64,000 bases of DNA from Asaia krungthepensis NRIC 0535. GTDB lineage: Bacteria; Pseudomonadota; Alphaproteobacteria; Acetobacterales; Acetobacteraceae. Under the pieces are notes generated by a model. The model was given only the letters and a program-made list of their open reading frames with translations, did no database searches and was not told the origin of the DNA. This document shows, piece by piece, positions 34,383-43,052 of the stretch. The stretch's first letter is position 1. Each line of letters starts with the position of its first letter. Where the stretch lies: positions 1 to 64,000 of the forward strand of contig NZ_BAPV01000002.1 in assembly GCF_025995175.1 (NCBI RefSeq), written 5' to 3'. The position numbers and the translations under genes were made by a program.

Positions 34383-35266
34383 CCGACCCCCTATTCGGCA
34401 CGCTATGTGTCATCGGACCCGGCCTCATCGGCTCGTCGGTTCTGCGCCGATTGCGTGCGCACCCGGAACTGGTCAGTCATCTCGTCGTGGCCGACCGTGA
34501 TCCTGGGGTGCTGGAGCGTGTACGCGATCTCGATCTGGGTGATATTGTCACAGACGATCTCTCTGCAGCCGTGCGCGACGCCGATTGTGTGATGCTCTGC
34601 GTTCCTGTCGGGGCCATCGCGCCCATTGCAGAAGCGATCATGCCCCATCTCAAGCCTGGGGCCATTCTGACCGATGTCGGCTCGACCCGTCGCAGCGTCG
34701 TCGATGCCCTGACCCCGCATCTGCGTGGCGACATCGCTTATGTCCCGGCCCACCCCATGGCGGGTACGGAGCATTCAGGCCCGGATGCCGGTTTCGCCAC
34801 GCTGTTCGAAGATCGCTGGTGTCTTCTCACCCCGGCTCCCGACGTACCTGCTCGTGCCATCGACAGGATCGCCGCCTTCTGGAGCGCCATGGGGGCACGT
34901 ATCCGGGTCATGGACGTCGATCATCACGACACGATCTGCGCCATGGTCAGTCACCTCCCTCATCTTATTGCCTTCACGATCTGCGGGACAGCGGACACGC
35001 TGGCCGAGGACATGCGCTCTGAAGTGCTCGATTTTGCGGCATCCGGCTTCAGGGATTTCACGCGTATCGCAGCCTCCGACCCGACGATGTGGCGCGATAT
35101 CTTCCTCAATAACAGCGATGCTCTGCTCAGCGTTCTGGACCGTTTCAGCCAGGATGCCTCCGCGATGGCACAGGCAATCCGCGACGGTGACGAGAAGACG
35201 ATTGTCGATACGATCTCACGCGGCCGACGAATTCGCCGCTCGCTGCTCGAGAACCGTCAGGCTTGA
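34379..35266 (+). CDS. tyrC: prephenate/arogenate dehydrogenase family protein
   Basis: 295 residues. N-terminal Rossmann domain with VIGPGLIGSSVLR, then DVGSTRRSVVDAL and YVPAHPMAGTEHSG containing the active-site His, and the helical dimerisation half. It makes hydroxyphenylpyruvate or tyrosine from prephenate/arogenate with NAD(P). Coupled to the hpnL-like gene by an ATGA overlap. The overlap suggests coexpression rather than a shared pathway. In related bacteria hisC and tyrC are adjacent; here a HisC-like gene lies 5 kb upstream. Confidence 0.88.
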   Translation: MTDPLFGTLCVIGPGLIGSSVLRRLRAHPELVSHLVVADRDPGVLERVRDLDLGDIVTDDLSAAVRDADCVMLCVPVGAIAPIAEAIMPHLKPGAILTDVGSTRRSVVDALTPHLRGDIAYVPAHPMAGTEHSGPDAGFATLFEDRWCLLTPAPDVPARAIDRIAAFWSAMGARIRVMDVDHHDTICAMVSHLPHLIAFTICGTADTLAEDMRSEVLDFAASGFRDFTRIAASDPTMWRDIFLNNSDALLSVLDRFSQDASAMAQAIRDGDEKTIVDTISRGRRIRRSLLENRQA

Positions 35267-35492
35267 AGCTATGGCCTCTCACTGACCGAACGGGAGGCCG
35301 GGTTCATTCGATGATGCTTCGCCATCGAGGATAGGATCGGTCGGGAAAGCCTCAAGTGTCTCATCCCGGAGCCCACTCAGCGGTACGCACGCTCCGATAC
35401 ACGTCTGGGGAAAGCACAGGGATAGGCCGTAGGAGAGAGGGAGCAGAAAACGCCTCAGCATCCCCCGATATTGGCTGAATCACCGGCGTTAT

Positions 35493-35532
35493 GGGGCTCT
35501 GCCCCCGGCCCCGCAAAAGGACATTCGTCCTT
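35493..35532. repeat. tandem hairpins, REP-like element
   Basis: GGGGC-TCT-GCCCC (35493-35505) followed by AAGGAC-ATTC-GTCCTT (35517-35532). A GGGGC-loop-GCCCC hairpin followed by a second short hairpin is a frequent intergenic element in acetic acid bacteria, as far as I recall. It is an inverted counterpart of the palindrome at 35586. Confidence 0.6.
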
Positions 35533-35585
35533 GAGAAACCTGTCTGATGGATATGGAAAGAACGGGCCTGCCGCCTCTCTCCGAT

Positions 35586-35606
35586 GGGTGGGGCAGAGCC
35601 CCACCC
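35586..35606 (-). terminator. GGGTGGGGC palindrome downstream of pyk
   Basis: GGGTGGGGC (35586-35594), loop AGA, GCCCCACCC (35598-35606): a perfect 9-bp stem 10 bases after the pyk stop on its strand. Position suggests it helps end the pyk transcript, but no T-run follows. The core on the minus strand reads GGGGCTCTGCCCC, identical to the plus-strand core at 35493, so the two may be inverted copies of one element. Confidence 0.5.
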
Positions 35607-35615
35607 CCTGTCAGA

Positions 35616-37088
35616 TCAGATGGTGACCACGCGCAGTGTGTTGGTCGAACCCTGCTGGCCAAAGGGCAGGCCGACGAGCAGAACCAGCTTGTCGCCCTTT
35701 TCGGCATAGCCTTCGGAAACGGCCAGACCGACCGCCTGATCCACAACGCCTTCAACACCGTAGACAGGTGTCTCCTGGCCAACCGACATGGCACGAACGC
35801 CCCAGACCATGTTCAGGCGACGCGCGATCTCGTCATCCGGCGTCAGGGCCAGAACCGGGCAATCCGCGCGCTCGCGTGCGATCTGCAGCGCACCACGGCC
35901 ACTCTGGGTGTAGACGACGATCACCGCAGCAGAAATCGACTGCGCCACATGCCATGCGGCCTCGGCAATCGCGCCACCGGTGGTGCCATCGCTGTCGGGA
36001 CGCAGGGCTTCTTCCTGCATCCGCCATTCGAGATCGTTCTCGACGCGACGCGTCACACGGGCCATCACCTCGACGGCTTCGCGCGGGTACTTGCCCGCTG
36101 CGCTTTCGGCGGAAAGCATCACGGCGTCCGTGCCGTCGAACACGGCATTGGACACGTCGGACACTTCAGCGCGCGTCGGTGTAGGCGAAGTGATCATGCT
36201 CTCGAGCATCTGCGTCGCCACGATGACCGGCTTGCCCTGGAAACGGGCTTCGCGAATGGCACGCTTCTGTTCGATCGGCACTTCCTCGGCGGGAAGCTCG
36301 ACGCCCAGATCACCACGGGCCACCATGACGGCGTCCGAAAGCGCGATGATATCGCTCAGACGCTCCATGGCCTGCGGCTTCTCGAGCTTGGTCATGATCC
36401 AGGCGCGGCCCTTGGCGATATCCTTCGCCTCCTGCACATCCTCGGGACGCTGCACGAAGGAGAGCGCCACGTATTCGACACCAAGGTCGAGCGCGAAGGC
36501 AAAATCCTTGTGGTCCTTCTCGGTCAGGGCCGGGATGGGCAGCACAACGTCAGGCACATTAACGCCCTTGCGCTCTGACAGCCAGCCACCGACCTCGACT
36601 TCGGTTTCCATATGGGTTTCGTCACAGGAGACGACCCGCAGGCGCATCTTGCCGTCATCGAGCAGCAGGCGGCTGCCCGGCTCGGCAGCGCGCATGATCT
36701 CGGGATGCGGAAGGCAGGCGCGGCGGACGTCGCCCGGCGTACGATCCAGGTCCAGACGGAAACGTGCCCCTTCGATCAGCTCGACCTTGCCTTCAGCGAA
36801 GGTGCCAACGCGCAGCTTGGGCCCCTGCATGTCCGCCAGAATGGCAAGCGGGCGGCCGAGCTCGGCCTCGACATCACGGATGGTGGCATGACGCTTGGCA
36901 TGATCCTCATGCGAGCCATGCGAGAAGTTCAGGCGAAACACGTCAGCCCCGGCCAGTGCCAGGGTACGGATCATCTCATGGGTGGAGGAGGCCGGGCCGA
37001 GGGTCGCGACGATCTTCGTGCGGCGCTGTTCGGCCTCTTTCTTCACTCCCGTACCCTGCGCCGAAGCTGCTTGAGGTGAGGACGTCAT
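35616..37088 (-). CDS. pyk: pyruvate kinase
   Basis: 490 residues from MTSSPQAAS, with GGAG 8 bases upstream; ATG at 37121 is an alternative. Complete enzyme: RRTKIVATLGPASS, FRLNFSHGSHEDH, then KLEKPQAMERL (catalytic Lys/Glu region), ARGDLGVELPAEEVP, ATQMLESMITSPTPTRAEVSDV, and a C-terminal allosteric domain. Transfers phosphate from PEP to ADP in glycolysis. Single gene flanked by hairpins. Confidence 0.96.
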   Translation of the reverse strand: MTSSPQAASAQGTGVKKEAEQRRTKIVATLGPASSTHEMIRTLALAGADVFRLNFSHGSHEDHAKRHATIRDVEAELGRPLAILADMQGPKLRVGTFAEGKVELIEGARFRLDLDRTPGDVRRACLPHPEIMRAAEPGSRLLLDDGKMRLRVVSCDETHMETEVEVGGWLSERKGVNVPDVVLPIPALTEKDHKDFAFALDLGVEYVALSFVQRPEDVQEAKDIAKGRAWIMTKLEKPQAMERLSDIIALSDAVMVARGDLGVELPAEEVPIEQKRAIREARFQGKPVIVATQMLESMITSPTPTRAEVSDVSNAVFDGTDAVMLSAESAAGKYPREAVEVMARVTRRVENDLEWRMQEEALRPDSDGTTGGAIAEAAWHVAQSISAAVIVVYTQSGRGALQIARERADCPVLALTPDDEIARRLNMVWGVRAMSVGQETPVYGVEGVVDQAVGLAVSEGYAEKGDKLVLLVGLPFGQQGSTNTLRVVTI

Positions 37089-37130
37089 ACTGATCTCCGA
37101 TCCATTTGCTGCACGTTGCATATCATAGCT

Positions 37131-38099
37131 TCAGCTAGGCTGAAGCGTCTCTCCTGGCAACAGCCCCCAGAACACACGTCTGGGAAGCCATCCCGTATAG
37201 CCCTTGACCACCACCTTGCACCATGTCGAGCCCGGGGGACACAGCTTGAGCGTCCCCACCGTTCCAGGCTGCAACACGGCCACAACGGCACTGTTTTCAT
37301 CCGACTGGCTGTAGAGCAGGGTATCCCCCTGGCGCTGCCGGGCCTCTGTCTCGCTCGGCACGTAGCCAAGAACGCGTGCATCGGCCTTGCCGATCACGTC
37401 CCCCGATTTGGCCGAGGCTTCGCCGAGAGCGGCCGCATGACCTTCGGGCGGCTGACCGGGGATCACGAAAGTGCGTTGGCCGACAAGCGTCGCCTGATGG
37501 ACCCAGCCCTTCATGCCATCAGAGTCCTCGATCAGGCGCCAGACATCGAATTCGCGCTCGACCTCAACCGGCAGGCCACGACGATGATAGACCCACTCGA
37601 TGGGATAACGCTGTCCCGGTCCCTTACGCATAAAAACCTTGTCGGCACGCATTGCAGCGAACCGCGGAAGCGGCAGGCCGGTATTGGTACCCTTGTCCTG
37701 CGGGGGGGCATCCGGCGCAGCGGCCGCGGCCACGGCCTCATCCGGGCTGGGCGGTGGGCTGGCTGAAGTCGCGACCGCCGCCGCACCGACAGCAGCGGCA
37801 CCCGCCGCCACCGCAGCATTGCGGGCGTGATGTCTGGGCGCATGGTGGGGTTTGGCAGCGCTGGCCTCGGTAGAGGTTCTGCCGGCCCTGTGCTTTTTCG
37901 AGGGGGTCTTGGCCTTGGCGGCATGCCCATCTGTCCCGTGCGACCCGGTCCTCGTTTTCACCTTGCCCGTTACCGCGCCGGCTTCGTGCTTGTGATGATG
38001 GGGAGAGTGTTTTGTCGTCTGCGGTGCGGCCTCTGCCAGCGCGCCAAAGGGCAGCAGAATCGTCAGTCCGATACCATAGACGATGCGGAGTTTGTTCAT
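37131..38099 (-). CDS. exported bacterial SH3-domain protein
   Basis: 322 residues from MNKLRIVYG. Signal peptide ends near LAEA. Residues 30-150 are low complexity, rich in Lys/His/Ala with an Ala/Pro run, likely a flexible periplasmic linker. The C-terminal half has two SH3b-type domains: MRADKVFMRKGPGQRYPIEW ... GMKGWVHQATLVGQRTFV and a second with STWCKVVVKGYTGWLPR. Similar alphaproteobacterial proteins are thought to bind peptidoglycan; this one is not otherwise assigned. Starts about 50 bp from the DsrE gene end. Confidence 0.78.
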   Translation of the reverse strand: MNKLRIVYGIGLTILLPFGALAEAAPQTTKHSPHHHKHEAGAVTGKVKTRTGSHGTDGHAAKAKTPSKKHRAGRTSTEASAAKPHHAPRHHARNAAVAAGAAAVGAAAVATSASPPPSPDEAVAAAAAPDAPPQDKGTNTGLPLPRFAAMRADKVFMRKGPGQRYPIEWVYHRRGLPVEVEREFDVWRLIEDSDGMKGWVHQATLVGQRTFVIPGQPPEGHAAALGEASAKSGDVIGKADARVLGYVPSETEARQRQGDTLLYSQSDENSAVVAVLQPGTVGTLKLCPPGSTWCKVVVKGYTGWLPRRVFWGLLPGETLQPS

Positions 38100-38148
38100 G
38101 GGTGCATGGGTGCCAAGTTGTGACGATTGGGGCAAGAGGGCGTAGCCC

Positions 38149-38517
38149 TTACAAACTGATTATCTGCGCATCGGCGGTGCATTCCAGAAAGCTGGTCACA
38201 CCGCAGATCCGTACTCCCTCAAGCAGATCTGCCTTGCCAATCCCAGCCGCCCTCATGCCGGCTTCGCAGGCGAGCACTTCTCCTGCCAGCTCCAAAACAG
38301 CTGAACGCAGGGTCTCAAACCCTGCCACACCACGCTCCTGAAACTGTTCGTCGAGACAGGCACCGTCCAGACCTGACCAGTCCAGCCTCAAAGCCTCAAC
38401 GCTCAACCCACCGGCGAACAGCACCACCTCGCGCCCCAAAGCGAGAGCGCCTGCTGCAAGCACAAAAGCGTGATGAGCCCTCTCGAAGGACCTGTCCGCC
38501 AAAACGATTGCCATCAT
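38149..38517 (-). CDS. DsrE family protein
   Basis: 122 residues from MMAIVLADRSFERAHHA. DsrE/DsrF-like sulfur-relay fold: AAGALALGREVVLFAGG (strand-helix-strand) and EVLACEAGMRAAGI with a Cys at the position where DsrE proteins bear the persulfide carrier, then ADAQIISL. Start overlaps the moeB stop (ATGA), so the pair is translationally coupled. DsrE proteins shuttle sulfane sulfur; pairing with an E1-like enzyme suggests a thiocarboxylate-dependent pathway. The sulfur acceptor is unknown. Confidence 0.78.
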   Translation of the reverse strand: MMAIVLADRSFERAHHAFVLAAGALALGREVVLFAGGLSVEALRLDWSGLDGACLDEQFQERGVAGFETLRSAVLELAGEVLACEAGMRAAGIGKADLLEGVRICGVTSFLECTADAQIISL

Positions 38518-39302
38518 GCGCAAGGCTGTCTCCCACTGCCGCAACAGGGACATTCCGGGTCCTGTGGCAGATCGAAGCGTCGAAACGAAGCATCCAGCGC
38601 ATTCCAGAGCAGGACATGACCGCGCATCGAGGTGCCCAGCGAGAGCAGCTCTTTCAGGGCTTCGGTGGCCATGAGAGACCCGATCACGCCAGTCACCGAC
38701 CCAAAAATGCCGGCCTCGCCGCAACTCGGCGCATCCTGAGCATCGGCATCAGGGTACAGACATCGGTAGCAGGGGCCACCCTTGCGCGGTGCGAACGTCG
38801 ACAATGTGCCCTCGAAACGTTGCACTGCACCTGAAATCAGCGTCTTGCCCGCTGCCCAGCACTGGTCAGCCACGGCGTAGCGAGTCTGGAAATTATCGCA
38901 TCCGTCGCAGACAAGGTCATAGGCCCCTATAAGACCCGGTAGCGTGCTTCGGTCCGCCCGCACCGGATAGGTAACGATCTCAATTTCGGGGTTGAGATTG
39001 GTCAGACGTGATGCTGCCCGGTCGACCTTGTTCTGGCCAACATCCTGCGTCTCGAAGATGATCTGGCGCTGCAGGTTGCTGAGTTCGATAATATCGTGAT
39101 CGACAATCCCGATGCGCCCCACCCCCGCTGCTGCAAGATAGAGCGCCAGGGGACTGCCCAATCCCCCGGCACCGATCACCAGAATTGACGAGTCGCGCAG
39201 ACGTCCCTGCCCGATAGCCCCGACTTCAGGCAGCAGGATATGCCGGGAATAACGAAGGACGGCCTCGTCAGAGAAGCTCAGATCAGGAAGTTCGTTGGAC
39301 AT
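38514..39302 (-). CDS. moeB: MoeB/ThiF family adenylyltransferase (E1-like)
   Basis: 262 residues. Nucleotide motif GAGGLGSP at 44-51, RYSRHILLPEVG before it, CDGCDNFQTRY with the Mg-binding Asp, and two zinc pairs (C178, C181 and C251, C254). It adenylates the C-terminus of a small ubiquitin-like protein such as MoaD or ThiS. It lacks the rhodanese domain of MOCS3-type proteins. The coupled DsrE gene may provide the sulfur. A role in molybdopterin or thiamine synthesis cannot be chosen from the sequence. Confidence 0.87.
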   Translation of the reverse strand: MSNELPDLSFSDEAVLRYSRHILLPEVGAIGQGRLRDSSILVIGAGGLGSPLALYLAAAGVGRIGIVDHDIIELSNLQRQIIFETQDVGQNKVDRAASRLTNLNPEIEIVTYPVRADRSTLPGLIGAYDLVCDGCDNFQTRYAVADQCWAAGKTLISGAVQRFEGTLSTFAPRKGGPCYRCLYPDADAQDAPSCGEAGIFGSVTGVIGSLMATEALKELLSLGTSMRGHVLLWNALDASFRRFDLPQDPECPCCGSGRQPCA

Positions 39303-39512
39303 CTTGCGGCGTAAATCCGGATCAGGAAGAAAACTTCAGCGGCTCTCAGGATTTAGATGACAAAAGCCTGTTTGATCTCGTAGCATAGCCTCATTCACCG
39401 AAGAATACAGAGGCTTTTGCCACCCGGAACCAGGCTTGTTACCGGCTTGATCGATAACGACGCATGATGACCGTGCGCCCACGTCCCTTTTGCCAGTTGC
39501 AGAGAAGAAGAA

Positions 39513-40088
39513 ATGAGAGATCCCGCAGGTTTTCCCGCCGACCTCACAACATTTCCCGGACGTTTCCCTTGGCCGTCTGCAAAGCGCTTGCCTCATGCTC
39601 TGGGCGCAATGACCGTAGCCCTGATCTGCATCTATGCTCTTTCCCCTTATCTTGCCCTGTGGTCGCTTTCGTCGGCTTTGCGCAACCATGATACAACGAC
39701 TCTTGCTCAGCATATCGACTGGAGCGCCTTGACGACCAGCCTGAAGGCTGAAGCGATCGATGCTCTCATCGGCCCGCCGCCCGCCGCAGACGACCTGCCG
39801 GATTTCGGTTCGTCCTTCGCCTCCGGCGCCGTTTCCCACGCGATCGACACGCGTCTGACCCCCGATCTCATTATGACGTTCGCCACGCAGATGACGGCAA
39901 TGCCCGCTCATCGGGTCGCACCCAGCCTGCGTGAGCTTTACAGCCGACTCTCTGCCCATTTCGTTTCGCCGCTGCGTTTTGAGGCAGGACTCGTGACGTC
40001 GCCCGGCCAGAAGCCGGCCATTGTACACATGAAGTTCGAGCAATGGCGCTGGAAGATCACAGAGATCGATCTGCCTAAATCAGCCTGA
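39513..40088 (+). CDS. DUF2939-type membrane-anchored protein
   Basis: 191 residues. One membrane helix near 33-50 (GAMTVALICIYALSPYLALW), then SALRNHDTTTLAQHIDWSALTTSLKAE, which fits the DUF2939 family, where it is the most conserved part. The remainder is a soluble domain likely facing the periplasm. Function unknown. Isolated between two minus-strand genes. Confidence 0.7.
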   Translation: MRDPAGFPADLTTFPGRFPWPSAKRLPHALGAMTVALICIYALSPYLALWSLSSALRNHDTTTLAQHIDWSALTTSLKAEAIDALIGPPPAADDLPDFGSSFASGAVSHAIDTRLTPDLIMTFATQMTAMPAHRVAPSLRELYSRLSAHFVSPLRFEAGLVTSPGQKPAIVHMKFEQWRWKITEIDLPKSA

Positions 40089-40115
40089 AGCGGCTCAATC
40101 AAGCGCCCTGAGGCT

Positions 40116-41162
40116 TCAGCGCCGCCTGAAACCCAGTTTCATGCGGCGAAGTACGCGCGCTGCGGCGTAGGGAACAACAAGGAGACGCCTCGATCTGGGA
40201 CGCAATAAGGCTCGGATCAACCGTGATTTGAAACGATCCTCGATACGCAGGCGTGTATGCGCCTGTATCAGAGCGGTAAATTCGTCGACCATCGCAACAA
40301 GTTCGTCACGATGGGTTGCCATACGCCGCTCGTGCTCTGACCGTTCAAAATAGATCGATTTGAACGCTTCAACAGCAAAAACCGTCATAAACCGCGGAAA
40401 AACGAGATCCCGCATGTAAACACTCAGACGTTCAGGATCAGACGAAAACATCTTACACAGTTTGCGGATGTATCGCATACGGCTTCTGCTCATACGTATG
40501 CTGTATGAGGTACTGTTTTTATTGATGCACCAGACTGTTACCGCCTCAGGGAAAAAGTAATTAGTGTACCCTTCCCTGAATATCCTCAGGAACAGATCAT
40601 CGTCTTCATATCCCATGAACTGGGTATCGAACCCCCCAACAGCCTCGAATGCCCGTCTGCTGATGATCGAAGCAGAAGGGAGGATATGCATGTCACGTTC
40701 AAGCATCTCCTCAATGGAGTGCTTGGGATGGGCACTGTATCGAGCAGCGATAGATGAAGCGATGACATGGCCGTCCTCGTCGGCTTCCATGAGATCGCCA
40801 TATGCCCAGCCAAAATGCGGGTCCTGATCCCTGACCTGCTCAATGAGCAGGGCAATGTGATGATGGAGAAAAAAATCATCCTGATCTAGAAAGCAGATAT
40901 AGTCTGCCCGGGTCGAGGCTACGCCGAGATTACGCGCACTTCCCTGTCCGCCATTTTCCTTGCGTAGCACCCGGACGCCGAGGGGCTCCGCCACCGCCAG
41001 CAACGCCTCGTGTTCGCTTTCACTGGACCCGTCATCGATAATCAGGAACTCGTCAGCTGGTACTGTCTGTTCCAGCACGCTTCTGATAGCACGCTCTATG
41101 TAGCGTGCGCCGTTATAATACGGGATAATGACGGCGACGCTCTTGCGCATGGCTTCAGCCAT
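40116..41162 (-). CDS. glycosyltransferase family 2
   Basis: 348 residues. GT-A fold: VAVIIPYYNGARYIERAIRS, FLIIDDGSSESE, ADYICFLDQDDFFL (metal-binding), and GYEDDDLFLRIFREG (acceptor region). No membrane segment; a basic, amphipathic C-terminus may associate with the membrane. Typical of enzymes building surface polysaccharide. Start may be Met1 or Met5. Not cotranscribed with an obvious polysaccharide operon. Confidence 0.85.
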   Translation of the reverse strand: MAEAMRKSVAVIIPYYNGARYIERAIRSVLEQTVPADEFLIIDDGSSESEHEALLAVAEPLGVRVLRKENGGQGSARNLGVASTRADYICFLDQDDFFLHHHIALLIEQVRDQDPHFGWAYGDLMEADEDGHVIASSIAARYSAHPKHSIEEMLERDMHILPSASIISRRAFEAVGGFDTQFMGYEDDDLFLRIFREGYTNYFFPEAVTVWCINKNSTSYSIRMSRSRMRYIRKLCKMFSSDPERLSVYMRDLVFPRFMTVFAVEAFKSIYFERSEHERRMATHRDELVAMVDEFTALIQAHTRLRIEDRFKSRLIRALLRPRSRRLLVVPYAAARVLRRMKLGFRRR

Positions 41163-41487
41163 TGGCGGTTGATCCTCTCTTGCCGGACCGACAGTTCAGT
41201 TTTGGGGTCAACCAGCCCAAGGCCTGGCGTTTAACCAAAATCCTGATCGTCGACCCTTATCGGCCGCGCGCGAGAATGATCTGCCGCCATGTACGGAATG
41301 CCTTGTCATCCATACAGCGCCAGTTGGAATACTCTCACGAATGGTCATGCCAGTCGGCCCGATTTCCGATCTCAACGCATCGGTCTGTCGGCCCGTTCCG
41401 GTGTAGCACCCGTCAAACCTTTCCCTGCTCCAGACAGGGAACAAGGGTTGCGGGCGTTCTTCTGTTTTATCAGGCGCTCCCCAGCAC
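41163..41487. other. intergenic region without assigned gene
   Basis: 325 bases between two minus-strand genes. A 121-codon plus-strand frame crosses it from 41162 (contains LTKILIVDPYRPRARM) but overlaps the DUF3126 gene, is Arg/Ser-rich later on and has no clear ribosome site. I see no RNA gene. Confidence 0.4.
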
Positions 41488-41712
41488 TCAGGCCGGCGGA
41501 AGATCTTCCTCGAGAACAGTAATGTGAATGGCGTAGGAAATCTCGCCTTCGTCATCGTCACGATGGACGGTGCCAATCACTTCGCCTTTAACGGCCAGTT
41601 CAACTGTATGGCCAACCCTAGCGGGCGGATTGACGGTCAGGTCGGCTGAACCGAGCAGACGACGCAGTGTCGATTGCAGACGGGTCAGCTCTGAAGGTGA
41701 GATCACGGCCAT
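41488..41712 (-). CDS. DUF3126 family small protein
   Basis: 74 residues from MAVISPSELTRL. The frame extends to 41952 but with shadow-like composition. The pattern ...LQSTLRRLLGSADLTV...VELAVKGEVIGTVHRDDDEGEISYAIHITVLEEDL matches the small DUF3126 family of alphaproteobacteria: a compact alpha/beta protein of unknown function. No signal peptide. Confidence 0.75.
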   Translation of the reverse strand: MAVISPSELTRLQSTLRRLLGSADLTVNPPARVGHTVELAVKGEVIGTVHRDDDEGEISYAIHITVLEEDLPPA

Positions 41713-41871
41713 GGGTACTCCAGCTACTTTATCAAGTTGAGCGATCTGTAGAGCATCCTGCCCCCCTGCGGAACCACCTTTGAGCGAGTCACAAAATTCC
41801 CTCCCATGGCCATGGTCCTGCCATGATTCGTGCCCAGGCTTCACATTTCCGTTCCTTGCCCAGGGAGAGCC

Positions 41872-42357
41872 ATGTTCCGCGTCCTGTTCGCCCTTGCAGC
41901 CCTCGCTGCCGCACCGATCGCCTCTGTCAGCGCAGCCGCACTGCCATCCCATTTCGGCCAGTCGCTGTCACGGCAGATTTCCAGCGACGGTCCCCGCACT
42001 GTCGCCTGGAATTTGACGCTCAGTCATGACTGGGCCCAAGTTGAGCAGGACATTGCCAATAATGACCCGACCCTGAGCCCAGCCATGCTGCGGGCTCTAT
42101 TGGACTACACGCCTCGTTTCGAAACGGTGGCAATGCAGCACGCCCTGAGAGCCCGTCTGCAGAAGGATGCTCTGGCAGGGCTGGCGGTTCTTTCTCCCGT
42201 AGCGCATAGCCCCTATTCGGGACAGGCCATCTGTGGGGCAGGAGAAGCGCGATGGAAGCATCAGGTTGCCCACCTGATTGCTGATACGCACGACATCACG
42301 TTCGCTTTGCAACGTGAGGCGTGTGTAAATGCGTTAAGGTTACATTCCAGACGTTGA
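41872..42357 (+). CDS. exported hypothetical protein
   Basis: 161 residues from MFRVLFALAALAAAPIASVSA, a clear signal peptide (cleavage after SAA). The mature part is helical (WAQVEQDIANNDPTLSPAMLRALLDYT), with two Cys near the end that could pair. No family recognised. Followed by two hairpins before the next gene. Confidence 0.6.
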   Translation: MFRVLFALAALAAAPIASVSAAALPSHFGQSLSRQISSDGPRTVAWNLTLSHDWAQVEQDIANNDPTLSPAMLRALLDYTPRFETVAMQHALRARLQKDALAGLAVLSPVAHSPYSGQAICGAGEARWKHQVAHLIADTHDITFALQREACVNALRLHSRR

Positions 42358-42379
42358 ATCGCTGGAAGCGAGCAGGCAG

Positions 42380-42431
42380 ACAGAACTTATCCCATCAAGT
42401 TCTGTTGTCATGAGGAACCCTGTCAGGTTCC
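42380..42431 (+). terminator. two successive hairpins
   Basis: ACAGAACTT (42380-42388) pairs with AAGTTCTGT (42397-42405), a 9-bp stem; GGAACC (42414-42419) pairs with GGTTCC (42426-42431), 6 bp. They lie after the exported protein gene. The run CCCCTTTC after the second is weak for intrinsic termination, so a processing or regulatory element for the next gene is equally possible. Confidence 0.4.
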
Positions 42432-42461
42432 CTGCCCCTTTCATCGCATCGAGGAATATCG

Positions 42462-43052
42462 TTGACTTCCACCCTGCGTCTCACCCTGAGCGTATTGCCG
42501 CTCATGGCTCTCTCCGGCTGCGGCTATTTTGACTCGCGCGAAGCTCACAGAGCGCAGCTTGCGATGATCGGCATGACGTCGAACGATCTGCAAGCCTGCG
42601 CCGGAATCCCGGCCTCGACCAAGACCCTCAATGATACCACGCAGATTTATCAGTATACTGCGACAATGAACCTGCCCACCGCAAGTGACTCGACGATCAT
42701 TCCCGTTCAACAACTCTTGAACATAACCCAGGTTACTCTGGGCGGTGCTGGCACAACATGCAAGGCGATCATTCGTCTGGATCATGATCGCGTTTCCGAA
42801 GTGCATTACGCGGGCGATGACGACGAGATCATCGGATCAGACGGGATCTGCTCGATCATCACCCGTGGCTGCGCCAGACAGCCCGAGGCCAGCATGCGCA
42901 AGGTCAGCGGGGGTCCGTTCGGCCCTGTCTCGGCTTTCCATTCGCCCGCAGCGCCTAACCAGAGCACGACAGCCACTTACAACAAACAGTCGGGCGAAAC
43001 CGTGCCCAACTACACGGATAAGACTAAGCCCGTCATCGTACCACGGCCTTGA
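42462..43052 (+). CDS. hypothetical lipoprotein
   Basis: 196 residues, TTG start at 42462 with GAGG upstream. Lipobox LSGC at about 17-20 gives an envelope lipoprotein. Residues 35-60 ([20 protein letters not shown]) recall the small-protein SmpA/OmlA-like BamE pattern, and four Cys follow. Function unknown. The last 20 bp overlap the convergent pdxJ gene. Confidence 0.6.
   Translation: MTSTLRLTLSVLPLMALSGCGYFDSREAHRAQLAMIGMTSNDLQACAGIPASTKTLNDTTQIYQYTATMNLPTASDSTIIPVQQLLNITQVTLGGAGTTCKAIIRLDHDRVSEVHYAGDDDEIIGSDGICSIITRGCARQPEASMRKVSGGPFGPVSAFHSPAAPNQSTTATYNKQSGETVPNYTDKTKPVIVPRP

Larger units (their letters stand above)
35267..35615. other. convergent intergenic region with palindromes
   Basis: 349 bases between tyrC and pyk. 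A minus-strand frame of 60 codons (35279-35461; begins MLRRFLLPLSYG, hydrophobic then acidic) is possible, preceded by GGGGG, but there is no support from similarity. Three hairpins occupy the right half and are listed separately. Confidence 0.45.

Noticed and set aside
36612-37079. Plus-strand frames over pyk
   Set aside because: Antisense shadows; pyruvate kinase motifs on the minus strand are complete.
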